Part shown: piece by piece, positions 35,844 to 44,589 of the stretch | How positions within the stretch are numbered: position 1 is the stretch's first letter | Layout of the letters: each line of letters opens with the position of its first letter | DNA from: Paraglaciecola arctica BSs20135 | Lineage (GTDB): Bacteria; Pseudomonadota; Gammaproteobacteria; Enterobacterales; Alteromonadaceae | NCBI RefSeq assembly: GCF_000314995.1 | Contig: NZ_BAEO01000017.1 | Span: 1 to 64,000, forward strand | DNA: 64,000 nt | Reading direction: 5' to 3' | The notes under the pieces: generated by a model | What the model saw: only the letters and a program-made list of their open reading frames with translations | The model's database searches: none | What the model was told of the DNA's origin: nothing | Made by a program: the position numbers and the translations under genes

Positions 35844-36473
35844 ATGCAAGATAGCAGCACACAATTCAGCGTTCTTCTTCAGGGATTTTTAACCGGGGCG
35901 GTTTTAATTATTGCGATTGGTTCTCAAAATGCCTTTCTGTTGCAGCAAGGACTATTACGCCGTTTTCACTGGCAGATTGCGACTCTTTGTAGTGTGCTAG
36001 ATACACTGTTGATTTGTGCTGGTGTATTTGGACTTGGCATGTTGGTGAAACAATACCCACAAAGTTTGAAACTCATCAGTGTGTTTGGTGTGGTGTTTTT
36101 ACTGATCTATGGATACAAAGCGCTCAGATCGGCGATGAATAGTACGACTCTCAGCGCAGGTTCGCGGGGCTCGACCTCTTTGAAAGCAGCAGTACTAACA
36201 ACGCTTGCCTTAAGTCTGCTTAACCCTCATGTTTATTTGGATACGGTATTACTGATAGGCAGTGTTGGTAGTCAATTTGAATCTTCGCTACGCCCCTGGT
36301 TTGCCGTTGGCGCGGTATCCGCTTCCTTTTTGTGGTTTTACTCTTTAGCTCACGCAGCTCGTTGGCTCGCTCCTTTTTTTAAGAAACCTATTGCTTGGAG
36401 AATTTTAGATTTATCTGTTTGTTTAATAATGTGGGGGTTGGCGTTAAATTTAATGCTACGTTTTTTAGCTTAA
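35844..36473 (+). CDS. argO: LysE/ArgO-family amino-acid exporter
   Basis: A 209-residue inner-membrane exporter of basic amino acids with about six membrane helices. The signature GFLTGAVLIIAIGSQNAFLLQQGL at the start (split by helix 1) and LNPHVYLDTVLLIGSVG in helix 4 are ArgO/LysE hallmarks. It is divergent from argP, the expected regulator. A hairpin GCCAGT/ACTGGC directly follows the stop but lacks a U-run. Confidence 0.9.
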   Translation: MQDSSTQFSVLLQGFLTGAVLIIAIGSQNAFLLQQGLLRRFHWQIATLCSVLDTLLICAGVFGLGMLVKQYPQSLKLISVFGVVFLLIYGYKALRSAMNSTTLSAGSRGSTSLKAAVLTTLALSLLNPHVYLDTVLLIGSVGSQFESSLRPWFAVGAVSASFLWFYSLAHAARWLAPFFKKPIAWRILDLSVCLIMWGLALNLMLRFLA

Positions 36474-36799
36474 CGCCAGTAAAACTGGCAATCAGCAAAA
36501 CTCAGGGCAACATAATTTGAAGTTTAAAATAACTAAGCTGAATTCAGGATGACAACTGCTACTTTTATTGCGCTTACCAAGACAAACTTGAGTAGCAATA
36601 GTTATCCATTGGGAACATTCAATAGGGAGATTAGACGGCCTTACCTAATATGTTTCCCCCGAACTCGATAATATATTCAACTATCGACTTTTGTTGGCCT
36701 CACACCCAAAACTGTATCTGATGTGATTGAAAGGCACCTTTAAATCGAAATGCCCAATTGATAAAAGTGCCCAATGCGTAAGCATCTATTTGTAAAAGA
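36474..36799. other. Intergenic region without a recognisable gene
   Basis: 326 bases between argO and the YehS-like gene. Apart from the GCCAGT-AAA-ACTGGC hairpin at about 36475-36489 just after argO, I see no ORF with a ribosome site, no strong promoter and no member of the two repeat families. Confidence 0.6.
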
Positions 36800-37279
36800 T
36801 CAAGCCTCTTGGGCGTCGACCTCCCCACGTATCTTAATCTGCAATCCTTTCAAAAAGTTACGCATAATTTGATCGTTACAAGCACGATATTGACGATTTT
36901 CTGGTTTTCTAAAAAAGGCACTTAATTCGTGTTTACTGATTTTAAAGCCACTTAAATCCATTGCTTCCAACACGGCTTCAGCTTGCATATTTAGCGCTAT
37001 TTTTAACTTCATAAAAATAATATTGTTGGTGAGTTTGCGCTCAACTGGCGCTTCAACGCCTTCGCGTTTACCACGATTCAAGTTAATCAAACCGTTCAAA
37101 AACAGTGAAAACTGCAAATCGGTAAGTTCGACAAAAGCAGGATCATCGTCTTTGCGTAACCAAGTGTGCAGTTGTGCAACAGTGGCGGGGTAATCAGCTT
37201 GGGCAAAAATTTCAATCATTTTTGCGTCGTTGAAATCGAAGATATAACGCACACGGCGCATGACATCGTTGTTGATCAT
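36800..37279 (-). CDS. DUF1456 family protein (YehS-like)
   Basis: A 159-residue protein with the duplicated DUF1456 repeat. The first copy starts NNDVMRRVRYIFDFNDAKMIEIF and the second TNNIIFMKLKIALNMQAEAVLEAMDLSG; each ends in a segment like LSAFFRKPENRQYRACNDQIMRNFLKGL. E. coli YehS (156 residues) has the same layout. No biochemical role is established to my knowledge. It is monocistronic on the minus strand. Confidence 0.88.
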   Translation of the reverse strand: MINNDVMRRVRYIFDFNDAKMIEIFAQADYPATVAQLHTWLRKDDDPAFVELTDLQFSLFLNGLINLNRGKREGVEAPVERKLTNNIIFMKLKIALNMQAEAVLEAMDLSGFKISKHELSAFFRKPENRQYRACNDQIMRNFLKGLQIKIRGEVDAQEA

Positions 37280-37468
37280 AATATTCCTAAAAACGAGGTT
37301 GGTTTATCCAACCTTAAACATATTGTTAGTTTAAAGCTTTTTATGGCTAATGCGTTACTTTATTAAAAGATAAATATCCATGGGCATTCCATCTTCTGCT
37401 ACTTCTGGATAAAAAGTCGTACCTTTAATAAAACAGCGATAACTTTTAAGGCTTTCATCGCTTTGTAG

Positions 37469-37506
37469 TAAACATTACAGAATGCTCAAGCCTTCTGTAA
37501 TGTTTA
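37469..37506 (-). terminator. Hairpin at the 3' end of the small Cys/His protein gene
   Basis: A perfect 14-bp stem (37469-37482 with 37493-37506) has a 10-nt loop. It includes the stop codon of the upstream minus-strand ORF (37504-37506). There is no clear T-run after it, so termination is uncertain. Confidence 0.45.
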
Positions 37507-37722
37507 AAAACAAAAACTACGTTGTTGCTTTTGCGATTTAACTCGTTTGGCTTGCTGCTCTTTAGCAAAAGCTCTGAGTTTATCCATACGACTAAGAATA
37601 TTGTCAGCATCTTCAGACATTTGAGCCTGACTACATAAATCCATACTGGCATAATGTTCAGCGCACAAGCTACTGTGGTTAACTTTATGTGCTCCACAAA
37701 TTGTATTTAAATGATTATTCAT
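37504..37722 (-). CDS. Small Cys/His-rich hypothetical protein
   Basis: A 72-residue protein starting MNNHLNTICGAHKV. ATG 37722 is chosen because a strong GGAGG lies six bases upstream, which argues that the gene is real. C9, H12, H16, C20 and H23 are spaced like a small metal-binding site (C-x2-H, H-x3-C-x2-H); a further Cys is at about 30 and one near the C-terminus. The rest is a basic helix (LRAFAKEQQAKRVKSQKQQR). No family was recognised. A zinc-binding, nucleic-acid-associated role is speculation. Confidence 0.5.
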   Translation of the reverse strand: MNNHLNTICGAHKVNHSSLCAEHYASMDLCSQAQMSEDADNILSRMDKLRAFAKEQQAKRVKSQKQQRSFCF

Positions 37723-37902
37723 GTTGCCTCCAACAAACAACTGTTTATTTGTACAGTATAATATTGTTCACTAATTGTGCAACTGTTTTTTAAATTGGTG
37801 TTTATAGTCATACTTGCTGCAAAAATGTAGTAATGCATGTCATCAGAGTGAGATATGCTACTAGCGAATTTATGATTGTTTATCGGTGGGTTTGGGGTGG
37901 TA

Positions 37903-38697
37903 ATGGCTAAAACAAATGATTGGTGGGGTGATGTGTCGCTGGCGCTAAACGAAGTTAAAGTTTGGAGTTTAGGTGAGCGCAAGATAGCCATTCAAAGATT
38001 AGATAAAGAGTGGGTCATTTGGAATAAAGAGTTAGATTCAGAAAGCTCCTCGCAAATTAATGTTAGCTCGCTAAAAACCGCTAATGCATTCAGCGATGTG
38101 CCCTACTCTCGTCATTTAGTCAATCAAACAACAGATACCATTAATATTTCCCCCACGCTAGCTGATAGACCTATAGTGGCTAGGCCTGCAACTTCATTAA
38201 ACATACTGCCTGGAGAGGACGTTGAACTCTACATTAGCTCCCCTTTATGGTTTTTGATGAAATTAAAACTAAAAGCTTCGCCAATAGTCGACATACCATT
38301 TTTGCGTCCTTCTGATTCTTGGTTTGGTCCTTCAACTATGGAAGGAGAGTTATGTTATGCAAAATACACTGATGCTAGAGTTAATTTGGCGCAAATTGAA
38401 AAACGTGGCCATAGGGCCATTACCCCAGTCCTAATTAAAAATCAGCATACTGAAACCTTGACCATTGAACGTATAAATCTACCCGCTCCATTCTTGACCT
38501 TATATGCAGATGAACAACAAGATTTTTGGACTCAAGAGGTCGAAATTACTTATCACAGTGACAGTGATAAAGCTGGTCTAAGGCTAAAACGTAAGCCTCC
38601 TAATAAAGGAATGGGCAATATGACTGTAATATCTAACGCAAGACAGATATCTGATAACCATCATTTCGTAAAATCAATCAAAAGCTTGTTAGGCTAA
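37903..38697 (+). CDS. DUF432-like protein, MscS-associated
   Basis: A 264-residue soluble protein from ATG 37903 (MAKTNDWWGDVSLALNEVKVWSLG), with GGGGTGG upstream. The mostly beta pattern, the SPLWFLMKLKL strand, and the segment PFLRPSDSWFGPSTMEGELCYA agree with what I remember of DUF432, a family commonly encoded beside MscS channels. The next gene, 28 bases downstream, is indeed an MscS channel. Function unknown; a channel-regulatory or stress role is suggested only by context. Confidence 0.6.
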   Translation: MAKTNDWWGDVSLALNEVKVWSLGERKIAIQRLDKEWVIWNKELDSESSSQINVSSLKTANAFSDVPYSRHLVNQTTDTINISPTLADRPIVARPATSLNILPGEDVELYISSPLWFLMKLKLKASPIVDIPFLRPSDSWFGPSTMEGELCYAKYTDARVNLAQIEKRGHRAITPVLIKNQHTETLTIERINLPAPFLTLYADEQQDFWTQEVEITYHSDSDKAGLRLKRKPPNKGMGNMTVISNARQISDNHHFVKSIKSLLG

Positions 38698-38724
38698 TAC
38701 CTGTTAACAAGTGTGGAGTCCGTA

Positions 38725-39612
38725 ATGGAAGAAACTACGTCAACTATTAGCCTAATGGAACAGCTACATATATTTGATATAAGCAAAGCCCTATTAATTT
38801 TAATTGTGGGCTATTTTGTCGCTAAGATAGCCAGTAATGCGGTTTCTCGCTTCGACTTTGCCAATCTTGGTCCTCACGGTAAAGTGCAATTAAGAAGAGC
38901 CGTTTTTTATGGCATCTTTATACTCATGCTATTTTCCTCGTTAAGAGAATTAGGCTTCGATTTAAGTGTAGTACTAGGCGCAGCGGGGATATTAAGTGTG
39001 GCCATAGGTTTCGCCTCACAAACTTCGGCATCAAATTTAATCAGTGGCATATTTTTGATGATGGAAAGGCCCTTCTCAATCACCGACGTGATACGTGTAG
39101 GTGATACAACAGGGGAAGTGATATCCATTGATTTATTGTCAGTAAAACTTAGAACTTTTGATAATTTATTTGTACGTATTCCGAACGAGTCGATGATAAA
39201 AACCCAAGTAACCACACTCACCAAATTTCCCATTAGGCGCGCAGACTTACAAATTGGCATTGCCTACAAAGAAGACATTGAAAAAGTGCAACAGGTATTA
39301 ACTGCGGTAGCCACAAAAAACATTTTGTGCCTAGATGAGCCTAAACCACTATTTATTCTGCTGGGTTTTGGTTCCTCATCAGTTAACATTCAATTTTCAG
39401 TATGGGCTAAACGAGAGAACTTCCTAGCGTTAAAAAATACTATGTATCAACAAATTAAAAAGACCTTTGATGAGTTGGGTATTGAAATTCCATTCCCTCA
39501 TCTTAGTATCTATTCAGGGGAAGCTACAAAACCTATGCCCGTTACCGTAAATGCCACTCAGCCCATTTCGACTAAAAACGTAAATGACAAGCCTTCAAGT
39601 GAACAACTATGA
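38725..39612 (+). CDS. Small-conductance mechanosensitive channel (MscS family)
   Basis: A 295-residue inner-membrane channel. ATG 38725 is chosen over an in-frame GTG 12 bases earlier, with GGAG 6 bases upstream. Two N-terminal hydrophobic helices lead to the pore helix AAGILSVAIGFASQTSASNLISGIFLMMERPF, here split across residues about 88-120. The beta domain (ITDVIRVGDTTGEVISIDLLSVKLRTFDN) and C-terminal domain follow. It releases solutes on hypo-osmotic shock. Its stop overlaps the next gene by ATGA, so the DUF432-MscS-QEGLA trio is one operon. Confidence 0.9.
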   Translation: MEETTSTISLMEQLHIFDISKALLILIVGYFVAKIASNAVSRFDFANLGPHGKVQLRRAVFYGIFILMLFSSLRELGFDLSVVLGAAGILSVAIGFASQTSASNLISGIFLMMERPFSITDVIRVGDTTGEVISIDLLSVKLRTFDNLFVRIPNESMIKTQVTTLTKFPIRRADLQIGIAYKEDIEKVQQVLTAVATKNILCLDEPKPLFILLGFGSSSVNIQFSVWAKRENFLALKNTMYQQIKKTFDELGIEIPFPHLSIYSGEATKPMPVTVNATQPISTKNVNDKPSSEQL

Positions 39613-40880
39613 CAATAGAAGCAGAAAAACGGCGAATTCAAGATGTTAGTTCACTTTTGTATACTGCCAGTCAATCCATTCGAATACTCACTCATGTTGA
39701 GTGGCATCGAGATGTTAAGCGACAATTTTTTGCAGACAAATGCAAAGAACTACCCAAAGTCACTTATCCAGATTTTGATCCTGCCAGCACTTTATCTGCT
39801 GTCCGTGACGCCAGAGCATTAATAGGAAATTCTGATGTAGATAAGTGGTTAGAAAGTATTGCCGTTAAACTTGAATACAGTGCATTAATGATGGCATCAA
39901 CGGGTAGCAATAAATTCTATGAATTTTCGGAAAAGTTATATGGCAAACCAACTAACCCCTTTGTTGATGGCAAATCAACTCCCCTTGGATTGGCCGAAAG
40001 TTTTGACAAACAAATTAGCAGTTATGCAAGCTACGACATAGGTGCTCCGGCACCTGTGTGTTACCTCGCCTCTGGCATTGCCGAACAAATGAGGGAAGCA
40101 GTTATAAAAATGTTTGGTGACGAGGCACCACAAGTTGAAATTGTTGACGAACTTTCTGCCAACGCCTTAGCTAGCCCTAAACTTATCAGGATCAGAAAAA
40201 CGGCATGTTTTACTGACTTAGACGCGCAACAATTAATTAATCATGAAGCACACATCCATGTAGCAACCTCTATTAATGGTTTGAATCAACCTCACCTTAA
40301 AATATTGGCCGCTGGGCATCCTGGCACCACAAAAACCCAAGAGGGTTTAGCGGTATTTTCTGAATATATTACCAACTCAATTGACTTAGATCGGCTACGC
40401 AGACTTGCCGATCGTATTATTGCGATACAAATGGCGATTGAAGGGGCTGATTTTTTACAAGTTTATCATTACTTTCTTGAGCGTATTGGCAGCGAATCTC
40501 AAGCCTACGAAAATAGCCGCAGAGTATTTAGAGGCGGCGTTTTGACAGGTGGCGCGCCTTTTACCAAAGATGGGGTCTACTTAGAAGGACTGATCCGGGT
40601 ACACAATTTTTTAAAAGCCATAGCAGCCAATGGCAGAGCTGATTGCCTAAAACTATTGTTCTGTGGCAAGTTGGACATTGAAGATATGCCAGTGATCTAC
40701 AAACTTGAAAAAATGGGGTTGTGTAAAGCACCTAAATATTTGCCGCCTTGGGTCAAAGATGCCCGTTATCTATTGGCCTATTTAACCTGTTCGGGGTTTC
40801 TCAACAAAATGGATGTAGGCCAAATATATGCGCACTATGACAACTTACTACACAGCATTCCCAAAGCGAGTGCGGAATAA
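39609..40880 (+). CDS. QEGLA-motif putative metallopeptidase (DUF1704/MATCAP-like)
   Basis: A 423-residue protein of the family named for 'flavohemoglobin expression-modulating QEGLA motif'. The putative metal site is HEAHIH (HExxxH) in INHEAHIHVATSING (about residues 211-225), followed by GHPGTTKTQEGLAVFSEY. The same HExxxH arrangement is found in the eukaryotic MATCAP tyrosine carboxypeptidases, so peptidase activity on a C-terminal tail is a reasonable inference. It starts within the stop of mscS (ATGA). A RimK ligase gene lies nearby, making a build/trim pair for poly-glutamate tails thinkable but unproven. Confidence 0.82.
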   Translation: MTIEAEKRRIQDVSSLLYTASQSIRILTHVEWHRDVKRQFFADKCKELPKVTYPDFDPASTLSAVRDARALIGNSDVDKWLESIAVKLEYSALMMASTGSNKFYEFSEKLYGKPTNPFVDGKSTPLGLAESFDKQISSYASYDIGAPAPVCYLASGIAEQMREAVIKMFGDEAPQVEIVDELSANALASPKLIRIRKTACFTDLDAQQLINHEAHIHVATSINGLNQPHLKILAAGHPGTTKTQEGLAVFSEYITNSIDLDRLRRLADRIIAIQMAIEGADFLQVYHYFLERIGSESQAYENSRRVFRGGVLTGGAPFTKDGVYLEGLIRVHNFLKAIAANGRADCLKLLFCGKLDIEDMPVIYKLEKMGLCKAPKYLPPWVKDARYLLAYLTCSGFLNKMDVGQIYAHYDNLLHSIPKASAE

Positions 40881-41005
40881 ATACGAATAAACCTGAGGTT
40901 GGGAACAGTGCTAATATTATTGCGACTATCCGATTTAAAAAACTAGGCAATATCAGCTCAATCATCCACTATTAAGCAATTATTTGTAAAAAGAGTTCAC
41001 ATCAC

Positions 41006-42316
41006 ATGGTTCCAAAATCAGTGTCGACAGTGATAGACGAGTTTACTAAAACTGCGCAGTTCGCTATCAGTGACAGCAACACTTATATTCAACTGCTGGT
41101 TATTTTAGTTATCTATGTATTGTCTTTTGCCGCTGCTTATAAGATAAGGCACAGTGTAGGCATTACCCACAATGCCCCCTTGGAAAGCGCCCATCCAGTA
41201 CGCAAACTAGCGTTTAGAATTGGCGGGATATTATTTCCGTTATTAGCCATTATTCTGCTGCAGATATCGACCAAAGCAGGTGAGAATCTAGCGTTCACAC
41301 CTTGGCTAATCGAAACAGCGTTAGCCATTGCCGTATTATTGTTTTTTAACTCTTTAATCCGCGCCTTTGTTCAGCATAAATTTGCTGCATCTTTGTTTAG
41401 ATGGATAGGTTTACCGATTTTATTGCTGCACTTATTAAACTTGTTAACAACGGTCATTAACGCCCTCGAAGAAATATCATTGGATGTAGGCAACGTCAGT
41501 ATCTCTGCCTATGGCGTGACCCGAGTACTGATATTTGGCAGTTTCTTATTTTGGTTGGGCCGTGCCTCAAATAACTTCGGCAAAGCGGTGATCAGAAAAC
41601 AAGAGTCTCTAGACGTGCCAACCAAGGAAGTCTTCAGCAAACTATTTGAAGTAGGACTTTTTTGTATTGTTATGCTGCTATTGCTAAATGTTATGGGTGT
41701 CAATCTGACCACACTTGCAGTATTTGGTGGCGCTGTAGGTGTTGGACTAGGGTTAGGCTTGCAGTCTATCGCTTCAAACTTTATATCGGGGATTATTATA
41801 CTGCTAGACCGTTCTCTGACTGTAGGTGATTTTGTAGAGTTGGACGACGGACAAAAAGGTTTTGTCCGTGAATTTAGAATGCGTTATGCGGTATTAGAAA
41901 CTTACGACGGCAAAGATATTTTAGTGCCCAATGAAAAATTCATCTCATCTTTGATGGTTAACTGGACTCACAAAGATCCAAAACAACGATACCGAGTTGA
42001 TTTTTCAGTACCTTATGCCACAGATGTGCGCGCCATGGTTGAGTTTATTAAAGTGGCGGTAGCTGAACATGAGCAAGTTATAAGCGGCTTAGATGTACCA
42101 TTTGAAGAACGCCCTGATTGTGAAATAGACAGTTTTGGTGACTCAGGCATCAATATGTTTGTGGAATTTTGGATGATTGGTATTGATGATGGTAAAAACA
42201 GAGTTGGTGGTGATCTGATGCTGACTATTCTAGAAACGCTAAGAGAAAATGGTATCGAAATCCCCTTTCCTCAACGTGAAGTTAAGATTATCAATCCAGA
42301 GCAGTCTAAACTGTAA
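41006..42316 (+). CDS. MscS/KefA-type mechanosensitive channel
   Basis: A 436-residue inner-membrane protein with about four or five hydrophobic helices before the MscS core. The pore-lining helix is LAVFGGAVGVGLGLGLQSIA followed by SNFISGIIILLDRSLTVGDFVEL. The beta domain contains DGKDILVPNEKFISS, and the C-terminal domain ends ENGIEIPFPQREV. It is larger than the MscS 1.4 kb upstream and is not simply a duplicate. A 125-bp gap precedes it, so it may have its own promoter. A strong terminator follows. Confidence 0.9.
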   Translation: MVPKSVSTVIDEFTKTAQFAISDSNTYIQLLVILVIYVLSFAAAYKIRHSVGITHNAPLESAHPVRKLAFRIGGILFPLLAIILLQISTKAGENLAFTPWLIETALAIAVLLFFNSLIRAFVQHKFAASLFRWIGLPILLLHLLNLLTTVINALEEISLDVGNVSISAYGVTRVLIFGSFLFWLGRASNNFGKAVIRKQESLDVPTKEVFSKLFEVGLFCIVMLLLLNVMGVNLTTLAVFGGAVGVGLGLGLQSIASNFISGIIILLDRSLTVGDFVELDDGQKGFVREFRMRYAVLETYDGKDILVPNEKFISSLMVNWTHKDPKQRYRVDFSVPYATDVRAMVEFIKVAVAEHEQVISGLDVPFEERPDCEIDSFGDSGINMFVEFWMIGIDDGKNRVGGDLMLTILETLRENGIEIPFPQREVKIINPEQSKL

Positions 42317-42322
42317 ATAATA

Positions 42323-42358
42323 AAAAGGCCAAGCTTGCTGAATCAAGCTTGGCCTTTT
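42323..42358. terminator. Bidirectional terminator between the second mscS gene and rimK
   Basis: A perfect 15-bp stem AAAAGGCCAAGCTTG / CAAGCTTGGCCTTTT (42323-42337 with 42344-42358) has A/T-runs on both sides and lies between convergent genes. Confidence 0.9.
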
Positions 42359-42389
42359 AGTTTGTACAGCTAATCGAATTCGTAGACTG

Positions 42390-43295
42390 TTAACCTTTAC
42401 CCTGAGTTCTGGTGCGGTGTGGTTTGGCATTCTTTTCAATAAATTGAAAAACCAAATCAGCCACATCTTTTTCGGTAGCGGTTTCTATACCTTCTAGGCC
42501 AGGTGACGAATTCACCTCCATTACCACTGGCCCACGCTCGGCGCGTAACAAATCGACACCACAAACGTTCAACCCCATAATATTGGCGGCTGCCACTGCT
42601 GTTGCTCTCTCATCTTTAGTTAATTTAACTAATATAGCAGAACCACCACGATGTAAATTTGAACGAAACTCACCCTCGGCTCCTTGTCGTTTCATCGCGG
42701 CAACTACTCTGTCACCAACAACAAAACAACGAATATCCGCGCCACCCGCTTCTTTAATAAATTCTTGGATCAAAATGTCTGCGTTTAAGCCCATAAAGGC
42801 CTCAACTATGGCCTCTGCGGTTTTTGTGGTTTCGGCAAGTACAACACCTATACCTTGAGTACCCTCAAGCAATTTAATAACACAGGGAGCACCACCGACA
42901 TTTTTTATTAAGTCTTTAATATTGTCAGGTCGATTGGCAAAACCGGTTCTAGGCAAACCAATGCCTTTTCGCGATAACAACTGCATAGAACGAAGCTTGT
43001 CGCGAGAGCGGCTGATCGCCACCGACTCATTCACGCAAAAACTTCCAGTCATTTCAAATTGCCTAACAACTGCCGTGCCATAAAACGATATTGAGGCACC
43101 TATACGGGGAATAATAGCGTCATATTGCGGTAACTCAGTACCTTTATAACGCACAACGGGTCTGCTGCTGGTGATGTCCATATAACAATGCAAAGTGTCG
43201 ATTATATCTACTTCATGGCCCCTAGCGAGGCCAGCTTCCTTCAACCTTCGAGTAGAATACAAATTTTTATTACGTGACAAAATCCCAATTTTCAT
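42390..43295 (-). CDS. rimK: Ribosomal protein S6--L-glutamate ligase RimK
   Basis: A 301-residue ATP-grasp enzyme that adds glutamates to the C-terminus of ribosomal protein S6, and also makes poly-alpha-glutamate in E. coli. Close agreement with E. coli RimK (300 residues) throughout: [47 protein letters not shown], the ATP-binding [17 protein letters not shown], and the metal/ATP site [24 protein letters not shown]. It is convergent with the mscS gene and close to the QEGLA peptidase. Confidence 0.95.
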   Translation of the reverse strand: MKIGILSRNKNLYSTRRLKEAGLARGHEVDIIDTLHCYMDITSSRPVVRYKGTELPQYDAIIPRIGASISFYGTAVVRQFEMTGSFCVNESVAISRSRDKLRSMQLLSRKGIGLPRTGFANRPDNIKDLIKNVGGAPCVIKLLEGTQGIGVVLAETTKTAEAIVEAFMGLNADILIQEFIKEAGGADIRCFVVGDRVVAAMKRQGAEGEFRSNLHRGGSAILVKLTKDERATAVAAANIMGLNVCGVDLLRAERGPVVMEVNSSPGLEGIETATEKDVADLVFQFIEKNAKPHRTRTQGKG

Positions 43296-43530
43296 ACTTT
43301 TCCCACAGGGTTGATTGATAAAAAAGGGATCCTACCTATAAATAAACTTCAAATCGACTTATTAAGCAATGAACGAATGAAAATTAAAATATGATTGCTT
43401 GCATGAGAAATGACTAATTTGTGATAATCTCTGGCCCGCTCTAGACTACAGAGCAGTTGTAACACGTTAGTTTGGAATACTTGCCCCAACATCAAGTGCC
43501 TATAATTGATAATTAACCTTTAGATTAGAT

Positions 43531-44589
43531 GTGACCCTTATGACCTATGATATTTTAATTTGGATTGCCATCGCACTTTGCGTTACACAATCAGCAATTT
43601 TTTCTGGATTGAACTTAGCCTTTTTTAGTCTGAGTAGATTGCAGCTTGAAGTAGAAGCCAAGCAAGGACGCAGTAGTGCAAAAACCATACTATCTATGCG
43701 TGAAGACTCTAACTTCTTGTTATCGACTATCTTGTGGGGCAACGTATCAATAAACGTATTGCTAACCTTGCTATCTGATTCGGTATTGGCTGGCATGTAT
43801 TCATTTATGTTTTCTACCATAGTGATCACCTTTTTAGGAGAGATTTTCCCCCAAGCCTACTTCTCTCGAAATGCATTAACAGTGGCATCCAAACTCACGC
43901 CTATTATTAGGTTTTATCAAATATTACTTTTCCCTGTAGCCAAACCCACAGCTTTGATTTTAGACGGTTGGTTAGGCAGAGAAGGCATTACCTATTTCCG
44001 TGAAAAAGAGTTAACCGCCATTATCAACGCTCATATGGAATCCGATGATACTGACATGGAGCACGTTCAAGGCATGGGGGCACTCAATTTCCTACAAATG
44101 GATAAAATAACAGTTAGCCAAGAGGGTGAGAGTTTAGATCCTAACAGCGTCCTAAAATTACCCTGCAAACTCGACTTACCAATATTACCTGAAGTGGGTA
44201 CGCCAGAATTTTTAACCTTTACCCACGATGTTAATCGTTCTGGGCATAAATGGGTATTGCTGACAGATGAAGAAGACGCGCCACTGTTGATGTTGGACGC
44301 CGACGGATTTATCCGCTCTACTATTACTGAAGATGCGAATAAAGACCCCTATACCTATTGCCATCGTCCTTTGATAATAGAAAACGAAAATTGTTCTCTA
44401 GGTGAAGCCATGAAAAACCTAAAGTTGGCCCATGACTTAGAGCCAAATTCAGATGAAGTGTTGCATGCAGACGTTATTTTAGTCTGGAGTGAGACCCAAA
44501 AACGCGTCATTACCGGCGCCGATATCTTAGGAAGATTACTAAAAGGTATTGGTAGCAACGAAGTTAACAAATTAACCCAACAGGGCTAA
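43531..44589 (+). CDS. CNNM/DUF21-domain membrane protein
   Basis: A 352-residue protein with a DUF21/CNNM transmembrane domain (residues about 1-150): FSGLNLAFFSLSRLQLEVEAKQG (split by the membrane edge) and FLGEIFPQAYFSRNA are family hallmarks. The C-terminal part occupies the place of CBS/CorC domains but is a weak match to CBS. Related proteins (CorB/CorC, YfjD) are linked to magnesium efflux. Transport function here is inference. Its 3' end overlaps the convergent carboxyltransferase gene by 18 bases. Confidence 0.82.
   Translation: MTLMTYDILIWIAIALCVTQSAIFSGLNLAFFSLSRLQLEVEAKQGRSSAKTILSMREDSNFLLSTILWGNVSINVLLTLLSDSVLAGMYSFMFSTIVITFLGEIFPQAYFSRNALTVASKLTPIIRFYQILLFPVAKPTALILDGWLGREGITYFREKELTAIINAHMESDDTDMEHVQGMGALNFLQMDKITVSQEGESLDPNSVLKLPCKLDLPILPEVGTPEFLTFTHDVNRSGHKWVLLTDEEDAPLLMLDADGFIRSTITEDANKDPYTYCHRPLIIENENCSLGEAMKNLKLAHDLEPNSDEVLHADVILVWSETQKRVITGADILGRLLKGIGSNEVNKLTQQG

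Noticed and set aside
37372-37485. Short minus-strand frame ending in a coherent-looking tail (GMPMDIYLLIK)
   Set aside because: No start codon after the preceding in-frame stop and no ribosome site; at most a gene remnant.
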